A stretch of DNA of 64,000 bases, taken from the NCBI GenBank assembly GCA_947650365.1, contig OX393550.1, forward strand, positions 50,981,633 through 51,045,632, in the 5' to 3' direction. Numbering within the stretch: the first letter of the stretch is position 1; every line of letters starts with the position of its first letter. Origin of the DNA: Chamaelirium japonicum. Taxonomy: Eukaryota; Streptophyta; Magnoliopsida; Liliales; Melanthiaceae. Shown one piece after another: positions 23,101 to 34,680 of the stretch. The notes below the pieces were generated by a model, which was given only the letters and a program-made list of their open reading frames with translations, did not search any database and was not told where the DNA came from. A program made the position numbers and the translations under genes.

Positions 23101-23755
23101 CCACGATCCGCTGATGAATGAGGATCTCTGGCGCTTATCTTGTAGTCCTTTGCAAGACGCAATATCGTACGATGGTTATATCGTGAACGGTTATAGATTT
23201 CGGACGAAAGATAGTGAAAAATCACGAAGAACCCAAAATAGTGGGGTTGTCGTCAACGGTGAGCAAGAAGAATTAGAAAATATCGACTTCTACGGCGTCC
23301 TCAACGAGATTCTCGAGATTAAATTCCTTGGCCAAAATCGGATCGTATTATTCAAATGCGATTGGTATGATGTTAATAATCGCGGGACTGGTTATAATGT
23401 CGACAAATACGGTTTTATCAGCATCAACACTGCCAAGAGATTGAATACCCAATATGAAGATCCATTCATTCTTGCCTCTCAAGCGCAACAGATATTTTAT
23501 GCACCGGATAATACCTCTCCAGGTTGGCAAATTGTAGTCAGGTCACCACCCAGAGATTTTTACGACATGGGAGACAAGGATGCGGGGGTCGTCGATGATG
23601 ATTTGGATGCATACCAGAATGATGAGATAATCATTGTCGACGCAGTGCACGACGAAAATGAAGATGTCGACAATATAAACTGGACAGCGAATGCAGATCA
23701 AATAATAGAAGAGGGAAGCGATGAGAGTGACAGAGATGAGACAGAAAATGACTAG
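20154..23755 (+). CDS. TNP2/TNPD-like CACTA transposase (1,113 aa)
   Basis: Transposase of the En/Spm superfamily, which recognises the CACTA ends and cuts and joins DNA. Four exons, 20154-22423, 22502-22810, 22901-22988 and 23081-23755, join in frame at GT-AG introns (3,342 nt). The N-terminus (~5-75) resembles the transposase-associated domain, with CPCIDCGR and RWFSHGEE. The central Tnp2 core holds CHICGATRY, DGFNPFGNMS, LPPWMC and LACPTCNKET. A DUF4218-like region follows (~600-760: HNLDVMHIEKNVCDNIIGTL, VHLANEAKLGG). A DUF4216-like segment lies in the last exon (FKCDWYDV). The C-terminal tail is acidic. Length is normal for the family and no disabling mutation was seen. Domain limits are approximate. 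Confidence 0.92.
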
Positions 23756-23759
23756 ACCG

Positions 23760-23862
23760 TATGTAAATCAAATTGTTTCATATTTAAATCATACTGTTTC
23801 ACCGATTCATATGTAAATCATACCGTTTCATATGTAAATCATACCGTTTCACCGATTTACGA
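23760..23862. repeat. Short direct repeats (TTTCATATGTAAATCATAC type)
   Basis: About four copies of a ~25-bp unit lie between the TNP2-like stop codon and the 181-bp array. Similar units recur at about 24975-25140, just before the TNPA-like ATG, so the left array is bracketed by one simple repeat. Confidence 0.75.
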
Positions 23863-24965
23863 TCCGACCGATTCACCGATTTAGAGTCTAAGAGTTGGAA
23901 AATCATAAGTTAGCGTGTTTCGGATATGAAATAGGTTTCGATTCGATCGGATCGTCATCGGATCGGCATCCGATAATTCGAACTTGGAATTATTCCGTAT
24001 TTCGGACTTGCGAGCGGGTTCTAATTGGATATTTGACCAATTTACGCTCCGATTCACCGATTTAGAGTCTAAGTGTTGGAAAATCATAAGTTAGCGTGTT
24101 TCGGATATAAAATAGGTTTGGATTCGATCGGATCGTCATCGGCTCGGCATCCGATAATTCGAACTTAGAATTATTCCGTATTTCGGACTTGCGAGCGGGT
24201 TCTAATTGGATATTTGACCAATTTACGCTCCGATTCACCGATTTAGAGTCTAAGTGTTGGAAAATCATAAGTTAGCGTGTTTCGGATGTGAAATAGGTTT
24301 GGATTCGATCCGATCGTCATCGGATCGGCATCCGGTAATTCGAAGTTGGATTTATTCCGTATTTCGGACTTGCGAGCGGGTTCTAATTGGATATTTGACC
24401 AATTTACGCTCCGATTCACCGGTTTAGAGTCTAAGTGTTGGAAAATCATAAGTTAGCGTGTTTCGGATATGAAATAGGTTTGGATTCGATCCGATCGTCA
24501 TCGGATCGGCATCCGGTAATTCGAAGTTGGAATTATTCCGTATTTCGGACTTGCGAGCGGGTTCTAATTGGATATTTGACTAATTTACGCTCTGATTCAC
24601 CGGTTTAGAGTCTAAGTGTTGGAAAATCATAAGTTAGCGTGTTTCGGATATGAAATAGGTTTGGATTCGATCCGATCGTCATCGGATCGGCATCCGGTAA
24701 TTCGATGTTGGAATTATTCCGTATTTCGGACTTGCGAGCGGGTTCTAATTGGATATTTGACCAATTTACGCTCCGATTCACCGATTTAGAGTCTAAGTGT
24801 TGGAAAATCATAAGTTAGCGTGTTTCGGATATAAAATAGGTTTGGATTCGATCCGATCGTCATCGGATCGGCATCCGATAATTCGAACTTGGAATTATAT
24901 TCCGTATTTCGGACTTCCGAGCGGGTTCTAATTGGATATTTGACCACTTTACGATCCGATTAACC
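23863..24965 (-). repeat. 181-bp satellite-like array, left (minus orientation, ~6 units)
   Basis: Six units, starting about 181 bp apart (23881, 24062, 24243 and on), each contain GATTTAGAGTCTAAGTGTTG, TTAGCGTGTTTCGGATAT and TTGCGAGCGGGTTC. Units differ by a few substitutions; the last has small changes and fades into the flank. Each unit contains a 68-codon open frame on the minus strand, but 181 is not a multiple of three and units overlap by a few codons, so these are not real genes. The array lies between the two CACTA genes and is the reverse complement of the array at 26930-29600. Confidence 0.95.
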
Positions 24966-25146
24966 GATTTAGAGTCTAACTGTTTCATATTGTTTCATAT
25001 TGTTTCATATTGCGAGCGGGTTCATATTGTTTTATATTGTTTCATATGTAAATCATACTGTTTCATATATAAATCAAACTGTTTCATATTGTTTCATATG
25101 TAAATCTTAAATCTTACTGTTTCATATGTAAATTAAATTGTTTCAG

Positions 25147-26847
25147 ATGGCATCACGGTCATATGTTCGTAGAGGCAGAGGCAGAGGCAGGGGTGGGGTA
25201 GCTCAGAGCGCTCCGGCTGCCACCCCAGGGTCCGAGGCTGAGCCGTCCGGATCTGGTAGTGCTGTTCCTCTCTCCACACCAGCTCCTGCTGTGGTCACAG
25301 CCTCCGGAGCTTCGAGCAGTGCTCAGCACTCGGCTGCAGCGTCTACGCCCACAGGTAATGTTTAGATCTAAAGTTTTATACATGTTGTAAATACTTCTTC
25401 AGTACTGATGTATATTTTATTTGCAGGGTCGACCAGGTACGTAGGCGACCGGGGCGTGACGACGGCCCGGCGCTTGTCGGCCTTACGCGAGCCGCTGTCC
25501 CTACAGTGGAGCGGCCATACCTTTGTGGGCGAGCACGCTTCTGACGCCGCCACGTGGGTCGGCATGATAGTACGGGAGGAGAGGAATGCCCCGATTGTGG
25601 GGTTAAGGGGGTGGAAGAACATTGATGCATCCTATAAGGAGAGGATGTATCAGCAGTTTTTGGTACGTTAGTTTCATTAAAGCATTTTAGAATAATATCG
25701 TACTTCTTTATAATTTGATTTGATAAAATGACTTGTTTCTAAATTGATTTTACAGGAGAAATTTAAATGGGAGAACATGGAAACCGACACCCATCGGGAG
25801 GACTTGTGGAAGACGATGGGTGAGCGGTACAGGGATTACCGTCACGAGCTCTACAAGCTCTACGGTTACTTGGTCGGCCAGCCGGCTGAGGAGGTACAGG
25901 CTGCGGCCGGGACGAGAGACGCGCCACCGCTACACATTCTACAGTTTTTGGTCGCTCACTGGGCCACCCCTAGCTTTCAGGTATAATTTTAATTTTGTTG
26001 ATTCGTACTTGTTTTAATGTTATACTAAAAATTTGTATTGATGTTTCAAAATTTAATCGATTGACACAGGTGAAATCTGCTGTAGGCAAGCAGAATAGAA
26101 GTGCCTCGACGACACCTGCTCCAGTGAAGGGGAGGACCTCCATGCCCCAGCTTGCCCAGCAGCTGGTAAATGATACAAACATTGTTATTATTTAAAGCTC
26201 TATACATGTTATATTAATTCGTCTATTTATTTTATATGTCCAACAGACACAGTCCTTGGGCCACGAGCCTAATAGGATTGACCTTTTTGAGGCCTCTAGG
26301 AGGCGGCGTATCGATGGGGCATTTCTGGACGACAGGGTTGCCTCGCAAGTGGTAAGTAATTAAATTACTGTTAATATATTCTTATACATATGCCATAAAA
26401 TATCATTGAATATCATTGGTTGTTTTTATATAGGAGAGGATGCGACTTATGGTGACCCCGTCGGGCGAGGCCGGCTCCTCCTCTAGCTCAGTATCTGTCG
26501 ACTCAGCGATGGATACTGTGCTGAGACCTGCCACGCACGGCCGTGTCCTCTGTACGGGCCTTGGAGTCACGCCCTCCTCCTACTTTGGACGAGAGGGTAT
26601 GCGCTCGAGGGCACGGGACACCCAGACCGGTGCTATCACTCAGCTGCAGTCTGCGCTAGACGCGGAGCGAGAGCAGAGGCAGGCCCTCGAGCAGAGGATA
26701 GAGGCGGAGCGAGAGCAGAGGCAGGCCCTCGAGCAGAGGGTTGAGGCGGAGAAGAAGGCCCTCGATGAGGAAAGAGAAGCTCGCAGGGAACTGGAGCGTA
26801 AATTTAATGAATTCATAAGCCGGTCTAGCGGTGGCTCATCCTCATGA
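25147..26847 (+). CDS. TNPA-like CACTA accessory protein (427 aa)
   Basis: Second protein of the CACTA element, resembling plant Ptta/En/Spm (Transposase_24-type) proteins that bind subterminal repeats and assist transposition. Six exons, 25147-25354, 25427-25662, 25756-25980, 26070-26165, 26247-26351 and 26434-26847, join in frame at GT-AG introns (1,284 nt). The N-terminus is RGRGRGRGG plus an Ala/Ser/Pro-rich tail. A conserved central region contains GWKNIDASYKERMYQQFL, then WKTMGERYRDYRHELYKLY. The C-terminus is a coiled coil with a duplicated EREQRQALEQR unit. A strong acceptor (TTGTTTCAG) lies directly before the ATG, so an upstream shared exon is likely, as in En/Spm where products arise by alternative splicing. 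Confidence 0.88.
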
Positions 26848-26929
26848 TCAGGTACTTACTAATCTTTATAATATTAGCAAAAAATATGAATCTTACTAAT
26901 TTGAGTTTTGATCATATTATCACACTTAT

Positions 26930-29600
26930 GATTTTCCAACACTTAGACTATAAATCGGTAAATCGAATCGTAAATGGTCACTCTCTCTCTCATGGTAATG
27001 ATGTAGCCGGTAATGATGTAGCCTCTGTTTTTCTTTTAAATACGGAATAATTCCAAGTTCGAATTACCGGATGCCGATCCGATGACGATCGGATCGAATC
27101 CAAACCTATTTCATATCCGAAACACGCTAACTTATGATTTTCCAACACTTAGACTCTAAACCGGTGAATCGGAGCGTAAATTGGTCAAATATCCAATTAG
27201 AACCCGCTCGCAAGTCCGAAATACGGAATAAATCCAACTTCGAATTATCGGATGCCGATCCGATGACGATCGGATCGAATCCAAACCTATTTCATATCCG
27301 AAACACGCTAACTTATGATTTTCCAACACTTAGACTCTAAATCGGTGAATCGGAGCGTAAATTGGTCAAATATCCAATTAGAACCCGCTCGCAAGTCCGA
27401 AATACGGAATAATTCCAACTTCGAATTATCGGATGCCGAGCCGATGACGATCGGATCGAATCCAAACCTATTTTATATCCGAAACACGTTAACTTATGAT
27501 TTTCCAACACTTAGACTCTAAATCGGTGAATCGGAGCGTAAATTGGTCAAATATCCAATTAGAACCCGCTCGCAAGTCCGAAATACGGAATAATTCCAAC
27601 TTCGAATTACCGGATGCCGATCCGATGACGATCGGATCGAATCCAAACCTATTTCATATCCGAAACACGCTAACTTATGATTTTCCAACACTTAGACTCT
27701 AAATCGGTGAATCGAAGCGTAAATTGGTCAAATATCCAATTAGAACCCGCTCGCAAGTCCGAAATACGGAATAATTCCAAGTTCGAATTATCGGATGCCG
27801 AGCCGATGACGATCCGATCGAATCCAAACCTATTTTATATCCGAAAACTTATGATTTTCCAACACTTAGACTCTAAATCGGTGAATCGGAGCGTAAATTG
27901 GTCAAATATCCAATTAGAACCCACTCGCAAGTCCGAAATTCGGAATAATTCCAAGTTCGAATTATCGAATGCCGATCCGATGACGATCCGATCGAATCCA
28001 AACCTATTTTATATCCGAAACACGCTAACTTATGATTTTCCGGAATAATTCCAAGTTCGAATTACCGGATGCCGATCCGATGACGATCGGATCGAATCCA
28101 AACCTATTTCATATCCGAAACACGCTAACTTATGATTTTCCAACACTTAGACTCTAAACCGGTGAATCGGAGCGTAAATTGGTCAAATATCCAATTAGAA
28201 CCCGCTCGCAAGTCCGAAATACGGAATAAATCCAACTTCGAATTATCGGATGCCGATCCGATGACGATCGGATCGAATCCAAACCTATTTCATATCCGAA
28301 ACACGCTAACTTATGATTTTCCAACACTTAGACTCTAAACCGGTGAATCGGAGCGTAAATTGGTCAAATATCCAATTAGAACCCGCTCGCAAGTCCGAAA
28401 TACGGAATAAATCCAACTTCGAATTATCGGATGCCGATCCGATGACGATCGGATCGAATCCAAACCTATTTCATATCCGAAACACGCTAACTTATGATTT
28501 TCCAACACTTAGACTCTAAATCGGTGAATCGGAGCGTAAATTGGTCAAATATCCAATTAGAACCCGCTCGCAAGTCCGAAATACGGAATAATTCCAACTT
28601 CGAATTATCGGATGCCGAGCCGATGACGATCCGATCGAATCCAAACCTATTTTATATCCGAAACACGCTAACTTATGATTTTCCAACACTTAGACTCTAA
28701 ATCGGTGAATCGGAGCGTAAATTGGTCAAATATCCAATTAGAACCCGCTCGCAAGTCCGAAATACGGAATAATTCCAAGTTCGAATTACCGGATGCCGAG
28801 CCGATGACGATCCGATCGAATCCAAACCTATTTTATATCCGAAACACGCTAACTTATGATTTTCCAACACTTAGACTCTAAATCGGTGAATCGGAGCGTA
28901 AATTGGTCAAATATCCAATTAGAACCCGCTCGCAAGTCCGAAATACGGAATAATTCCAAGTTCGAATTACCGGATGCCGAGCCGATGACGATCCGATCGA
29001 ATCCAAACCTATTTCATATCCGAAACACGCTAACTTATGATTTTCCAACACTTAGACTCTAAATCGGTGAATCGGAGCGTAAATTGGTCAAATATCCAAT
29101 TAGAACCCGCTCGCAAGTCCGAAATACGGAATAATTCCAAGTTCGAATTACCGGATGCCGAGCCGATGACGATCGGATCGAATCCAAACCTATTTCATAT
29201 CCGAAACACGCTAACTTATGATTTTCCAACACTTAGACTCTAAATCGGTGAATCGGAGCGTAAATTGGTCAAATATCCAATTAGAACCCGCTCGCAAGTC
29301 CGAAATACGGAATAATTCCAAGTTCGAATTACCGGATGCCGAGCCGATGACGATCGGATCGAATCCAAACCTATTTCATATCCGAAACACGCTAACTTAT
29401 GATTTTCCAACACTTAGACTCTAAATCGGTGAATCGGAGCGTAAATTGGTCAAATATCCAATTAGAACCCGCTCGCAAGTCCGAAATACGGAATAATTCC
29501 AAGTTCGAATTACCGGATGCCGAGCCGATGACGATCGGATCGAATCCAAACCTATTTCAAAATCGAAACACGCTAACTTATCATTTTTTAACGCTTAGAC
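26930..29600 (+). repeat. 181-bp satellite-like array, right (plus orientation, ~14 units)
   Basis: Same 181-bp repeat as the left array but in reverse-complement orientation. Full units start at 27134, 27315, 27496, 27677, 28132, 28313, 28494, 28675, 28856, 29037, 29218 and 29399. Shortened or disrupted units lie at 26930-27133 and 27842-28131. Successive units in the 28675-29560 part differ at only a few bases, which points to recent amplification. It lies just after the TNPA-like stop codon, inside a possible 3'-UTR intron (donor ATCAG|GTACTT at 26851/26852, acceptor ATTGCAG at 29649). Confidence 0.95.
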
Positions 29601-29649
29601 TCAGTTATAGATATAAACCATTTTTTTAACAAATACATGTTAATTGCAG

Positions 29650-29790
29650 GAGCAGGGCGGCGTCAGGGGATCGATGAGAGCACCAGCGTTGGTGGTGGGC
29701 GGGCGTGGTTGAGATAGGGCGGCGTCAGGGGATCGATGAGAGCACCGGCGTTGGTGGCGGGCGGGGGTGGTTGAGATAGGACATGTATCA
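29650..29790. repeat. ~66-bp duplicated GC-rich segment
   Basis: Two copies of a segment beginning GGGCGGCGTCAGGGGATCGA and ending GGTTGAGATAG lie head to tail. They follow a good splice acceptor, so they may be the terminal non-coding exon of the TNPA-like transcript. AT-rich AAATTGTGGTAATATTTGAT repeats follow to about 29990. Confidence 0.75.
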
Positions 29791-30047
29791 TCTCTCAGTT
29801 CTGGATTGTGTAAATATTGTTTTGTAATATATGGTTATTTTTTCTTCTATCTATAATTGTCGGCCGGGAACTGTGGTAATATTTGATAATTTGCTGTAAT
29901 TTTTTATCAATTTAGGTAATATTTTATAAATTGTGGTAATATTTGATAAATTGTGGTAATATTTGATAAATTGTGGTAATATATTGTGGTATTGAATCAC
30001 AGGAATTAAATAACATTATTTATGTAAATTTATTAAAAAAAAAAAGA

Positions 30048-30598
30048 TACTTATTACCGACGAAAATAAATTATTCCGTCGGTAATAATATTTTTATTTT
30101 TTTTAAATTATTAATGATTTGCCGACGGCATATAATATCCGTCGGTAATATATATAGTATTACCGACGGGTAATATATATATCCGTCGGTAATATATATA
30201 GTATTACCGACGGTGATATTAATTTGGTCGGTAATATATATATTATTACCGACGGGTAATATATATATGTGTCGGTAATATATATAGTATTACCGACAGT
30301 ATAAACTATACTCGTCGGTAAAATGTTTATATATTACCGACGGATTCTTATAGTTCGTCGGCAATACTATATTATATTAGTTTTAAATTGATTAAATATT
30401 ACCGACGGCGTTCTAATTACCGTCGGTATTAATTATTAATACCGACGGTAATATTTGGTCCGTCGTATTGTTTTCCCCGACGCCTTTTTTCCCGACAGCC
30501 AGCGACGGAAATATCTTCCGTCGCTATATAATATTACCGACGAAATTTTAATATTACCGACGGATATTGTCCGTCGGTAATAACTGTTTTTTTTGTAG
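30048..30598. repeat. CACTA right subterminal repeats
   Basis: About twenty ACCGACGG and CCGTCGGT motifs alternate, with AT-rich spacers such as GTAATATATATA between them, ending at the right TIR. They match the motif at the left end and are the likely binding sites for the TNPA-like protein. Confidence 0.9.
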
Positions 30599-31946
30599 TG
30601 TCTACCCAAAAAGAATACAGCTGGATCATTGCCACTAATAACATACACTGAGCCAAATAAAGTACGATTATACTGCTATAAGGGAAATGACTACTATAAG
30701 ACATACTGTAATCTAAGACTCCATCGCCGTCCTAACTCCGGCGCTGGCCTGGTGCTGCGGCTACCCCTAAGTCTTCGAACTTGCAGAAGAGCCTACTCGT
30801 GGGAATGAGTAGCCCCCAAAATGAATTGGTAGATTAGCCAAATAAATGGCTAGTGACAAGCTAACTGCCTAGGTAATTAATGACGCCCGTATTTTATAAA
30901 CAGTTTACTGATTAGCCTAGTGTCCAAGTATGTTCTCAATCATGCCCTAAGTCTCCATGCATTTTCTACATTTGCATGCAATTCCTACCGTCACTAGGTT
31001 ATCAAGAGTATCATTTTACAATTAATAAAATTAAACACACTCAATGTGAACCCCGGATATTTTGTTCATCTTGCCCCCGGTCGGGCATTACTATAGGGCC
31101 TTTTATTTCGATGTAGAGGGCCAACTCTCTCGCCGTGCATACTCCGACACCATGCACAAAGTCACCCATATGATCATAAGGGGTTTCCCGCCTTTCACGG
31201 TGGAGCTCTACCGCCTAACTTGCTTTCCTTGGGGGCTTCAACTACCCCGGGACAAGATTGCTAGGTCAATTCCTCTTCGAGGGCACCACCTATTGGCTTT
31301 ACCACAATCCCTGCCCGTGACTCCCTAGCCTATTGGTTTTCGGCTGTACGCGCAGGGTGGTTCACGGCCCTTGCGCGCACGGGGTCGGAATCTTTCCATA
31401 TGATAGAATATCACACAATTATAATAATAAAATGATTTTGATGTTTTACCCCGGGATTCACACCGCGCTCACAACCCATGCATCACAATAACTATAAAAT
31501 TTACTCTCGCCCGTATTCCCGTGTGCCCGGGTCTCCACACTCCATTCAGGAGAGTGAGCCCGATAATTATTATTTAATTATTAATTTCTAACCTTAAGGG
31601 AATTCCTACTTATGGTGTCAAAGCAATCAGAAAATTTATTATTTAATTATATTATTAAGCATGTGTCGTCGGACTCGCGACTCCGCATGCAAGGCGGGGT
31701 CTACTCGACCACATACGACAAGGTCCGGCGGGACCCGCATGCAGCGTTATGGACACCTACCCTTAATTTATGGAATAACATAATTAATTATCTAAAACAA
31801 CGTGCAGTGTCACGTGGAAAGTGTGCTCGGGCTGATACTACTAGGCGCCCTCCGCTCCGTCTCCAACTTGGTCCACATACCCACTAACTGTCAAACATAC
31901 CAGCGGGTCTATGGTCATTAAGTGCTACGAAAATATCGTTGGGTTA

Positions 31947-32694
31947 TATGACCACCAAGATCCAATAGCCAATAGCCAAGAGCCAAGACTCCTGAGGCGG
32001 GAATACCAAGATGGATGAGATGAGGTGAGGTAAGGTAAGGTGTATAAGGCCATGAGTTAGCCCCACATCGCCTGGAGAGAAGGAGATCCTGAGCTGCTTA
32101 TATAATTTCCCCTCCCAAACATAGAAGACGCGTTTTAAAACCGTGCGCCGCTACGGATTTCGTAAGAACTCCGTAGTTAAGCGTGCTCGGGTGAGAGCAG
32201 TCCTAGGATGGGTGACCTCCCTGGAAAGTTCTCGTGCGAGCATGGGCAAAGCGGACAATATCTTGTGTGTTTGGGGCGAATGTTACAAAATGGTATCTGA
32301 GCCGGTTCTCCTCGGGATGGGGGGGTCTAACCCTACACGAGGACGTGTAGCCCTAAGGGGGGTGGATTGTGACGACCAAGATCCAATAGCCAAGAGCCAA
32401 GATTCCTGAGGCGGGAATGCCAAGATGGATGAGGTGAGGTGAGATGATGTGTACAAGGCTATGAGTTAGCCTCACATCGCCTGGAGAGAAGGAGATCCTG
32501 AGCTGCTTATATAATTTTCCCTCCCAAACATAGAAGATGCGTTTTAAAACCGTGCTCGCTATTGATTTCGTAAGAACTCCGTAGTTAAGCGTGCTCGGGC
32601 AAGAGCAGTCTAGGATGGGTGACCTCCCTGGGAAGTTCTCGTGCGGGCACGGGCAAAGCGGACAATATCTTATGTGTTTGGGGCGGATGTTATA
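31947..32694 (+). mobile_element. Cassandra TRIM with 5S rRNA-like LTRs (748 bp)
   Basis: A very short LTR retrotransposon without coding capacity. LTR1 31947-32287 and LTR2 32368-32694 are near-identical; LTR2 starts TGTGACGACCAAGATCC, and the ends are GTTACA and GTTATA. A primer-binding site TGGTATCTGAGCC at 32291 follows LTR1, and a polypurine tract AGGGGGGTGGA precedes LTR2. Flanking 5-mers are GGTTA (31942-31946) and GCTTA (32695-32699), four of five alike. Both LTRs carry a 5S rRNA-like segment, the hallmark of Cassandra. It depends on other elements for its enzymes. Confidence 0.92.
32143..32246 (+). other. 5S rRNA-derived segment in Cassandra LTR1
   Basis: Contains AAGAACTCCGTAGTTAAGCG, CTCGGGTGAGAGCAGT and AGGATGGGTGACCTCC, which correspond to the 3' two thirds of plant 5S rRNA, including the internal pol III control region. 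It is an LTR part with substitutions, not a 5S rRNA gene. The matching LTR2 copy is at about 32551-32654. Confidence 0.85.
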
Positions 32695-34605
32695 GCTTAG
32701 GCCCTGATTGGCCGAGCCGAGAATTTATGCGTCATCGGACGCCAGTCTACTGGCACGCAAAACGATGTCCCAAGGGCATCATCTCGGTTGGTCGATATTG
32801 CCAATGCTAAAAGTCTTTTTAGGTTTTAATGGCACTATTCCGACAAAACAGTCTTAACCGCATCGGACGATGGCAAAATCGGCAAAGCCGATCACGATCA
32901 GGCTTAGGTGTTGAAGGTCAGTCTCTTGCGCAAATGGCTATGCTAGGTGGTTTGGCCCGCATCGGTATCATCAACTTGATACGAGCTTGACCCAAGGAGA
33001 TCGAGCCCGCTAACCACGAGTGTGGGCCCAAAGGGCTTGATCAACATCGTGGTGAGGTCGGGGTTGGTGTGCCAAGCCACAACTTGGCGTTGCCGGCTAT
33101 CCAATCGCCGGATTTTCGCCCGGCTCAAGTAAGGTTTGATGGCGTGCACTAGGCTACACCGAGGCGAGGTTTGCCCTATGTCAGCTCTAGGCCGATTGCA
33201 TAGCCGGCGACCACCTGGCCGGCCGGCAATGGCTACCCCAATAGCGACCCAAGGGTGGTCGGATGCCACCGGGTATTTAGGCGGGCATGGTCGGGTGCCT
33301 TTGGTTGCACAACTACCGGCCACCGGGCTGGCAGCCATGGCTGCAACCATAGCAAAGGCCACGGGGGAGCGGTCGATAGGGTCCACACAAAAAAAAAACC
33401 ATCGGCACCGGGTCGGCTTCTCCGGCTGCACAGCCATCGGCCACATGGCCGATGGCCATGGCCACGCAGGTTACCACAGGGAGGGCTGGTCTGGTCCGCA
33501 GTACAAGGAAAATAACAGAGGGAGGAGGGGGATCTAACCTGGTGCAGTCGGGGTCATCGGCTGCGGCTCCTCCTCCGGCGGCTCCTATGGCCGTACGTGC
33601 AGCACACCACAGAGAGGGGAAGACCGAAAACGAGGCGATCGTCGGTTGCAATTGCTCCGGCTGGCGGCTCTCCTCCAGCCGGCTTTCCTTCTCCGGCACC
33701 GGCGTGGCTATTCTCCGGCTGACAGCGCTCCGGCTGCCGCACGCCACACACACAGCAAGAGGGAAAGGAGAGAGAGAGATCGGACGGGGAAAGGAGGCTC
33801 ATAGAAGGGGTTAAGGGGGATCAGATAGGGGAAGGGGGAGGGGGTAGGGTGAGGGATTTTTAAAGGGGGAAGGGAGGGGCGGCGGGCGGCGGGGTAGGGG
33901 GGTGGCTGGCAGGGTAGGGGGCGGCGGTCGACGGGAATCCCGACCGAATTTTGCGGGCTCAAGATGAGGGGAGGGGCGGCTCGGGCGGCTGCTTTGGGGG
34001 GGAGGGCCGGGTCGAATTGGGTTCGGTTGGGGGGGGGGGGGGAAGGAATGGGTGAGAGGGGGGGGTGAGATTTGAGGAGAGAGAGGGGATCCGAGAGAGA
34101 GGAGAGAGCTCGGGTGAGAGAGATCCGAGAGAGGGATGAACAGAGAGAGAGAGAGAGAAAGAAAGAAAGAGATAGAGAGGGTCGGGGTTGGTGGGTGGGT
34201 TTGGGCTGGGGTTGGGTTCGGGTAAGGGTTTAGGTTTTAGTTTTATTAGTTTTTTTTTTCTCTTTCTTTCTTCTTTCTTTTTTTTTTTTTCTGGTTTTGC
34301 CCGCGCCGCGCCTGACTCGACCTCGACTCACGTCAAGATGCGCCGGCACGCGAACCTTGCTGGCTCCGACAGACCCGCCACAATAAAATAAATAATAAAA
34401 AAATGACATTCGTGACTTGCCTCGATACACGTGCTCATGTGCTCGTGTGACTACACCCTAGTTGCAGCCCTACGACTCGTACCCGGGACCCACTGCCTGG
34501 TCCCGTCCAAGCACAACCAGTAGTATCACATTGAATATATTAAAATAATATTAAAAAAAATCTGGATTACTCTGGCGAAATCACTCTGGAATGTTGGTCG
34601 TTACA

Positions 34606-34618
34606 TCGTACCCACCTT
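34606..34618 (-). other. Polypurine tract of the Ty3 element
   Basis: On the minus strand AAGGTGGGTACGA directly precedes the LTR start TGTAACGACC. A purine-rich run here primes plus-strand DNA synthesis in LTR retrotransposons. Confidence 0.6.
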
Positions 34619-34680
34619 AATAGAATTTTCGTCCCGAAAATTAATAACACTAGTCATCAAACAAGATAGGTACAGGGATC

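Larger units (their letters stand above)
17672..30600 (+). mobile_element. CACTA (En/Spm) transposon with two intact-looking genes (12.9 kb)
   Basis: The left end is CACTACAAGAAAGAGGG and the reverse-complemented right end is CACTACAAAAAAAACAG. TCT flanks both ends (17669-17671 and 30601-30603), the 3-bp duplication of CACTA elements. The undisturbed site is visible in the right LTR as GAGGCCTACCCAAAA. Both ends carry many ACCGACGG/CCGTCGGT subterminal repeats. Inside are a TNP2-like gene and a TNPA-like gene on the plus strand, and two oppositely oriented 181-bp tandem arrays. No stop or frame break was found in either gene. Confidence 0.95.
30601..34605 (-). repeat. Left (3') LTR, part 2
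   Basis: From 30601 to about 31797 this matches the right LTR (about 39838-41032). Beyond 31797 the right copy is missing, so the remainder is assigned to the LTR by position up to its minus-strand start TGTAACGACCAACATTCC at 34605. A Cassandra TRIM is inserted at 31947-32694. The 32700-34605 part includes GC-rich CGGCTGC-type repeats at 33150-33720 and a long G/GA-rich low-complexity tract at 33750-34210. Open frames here match no known protein. Confidence 0.7.

Noticed and set aside
23863..29600. CRISPR-like array
   Set aside because: Units are contiguous 181-bp tandem repeats without short repeats and unique spacers, in a plant transposon.
23881..29629. A family of about twenty 68-aa tandem genes (MIFQHLDSK...)
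   Set aside because: They are the same frame in each 181-bp repeat unit; the period is not a multiple of three, units overlap, and they occur on opposite strands in the two arrays.
30436..30648. Minus-strand ORF with ISVGNIKISS-like repeats
   Set aside because: It is a translation of the ACCGACGG subterminal repeats of the CACTA element.
32143..32654. Two 5S rRNA genes
   Set aside because: The 5S-like stretches are incomplete and diverged, and sit in paired LTRs with a primer site and polypurine tract, so they are Cassandra LTR parts.
32943..33962. Overlapping open frames of 80-170 aa on both strands in the Ty3 LTR
   Set aside because: The region is GC-rich LTR sequence with internal repeats; the frames exist on both strands and show no domain features.
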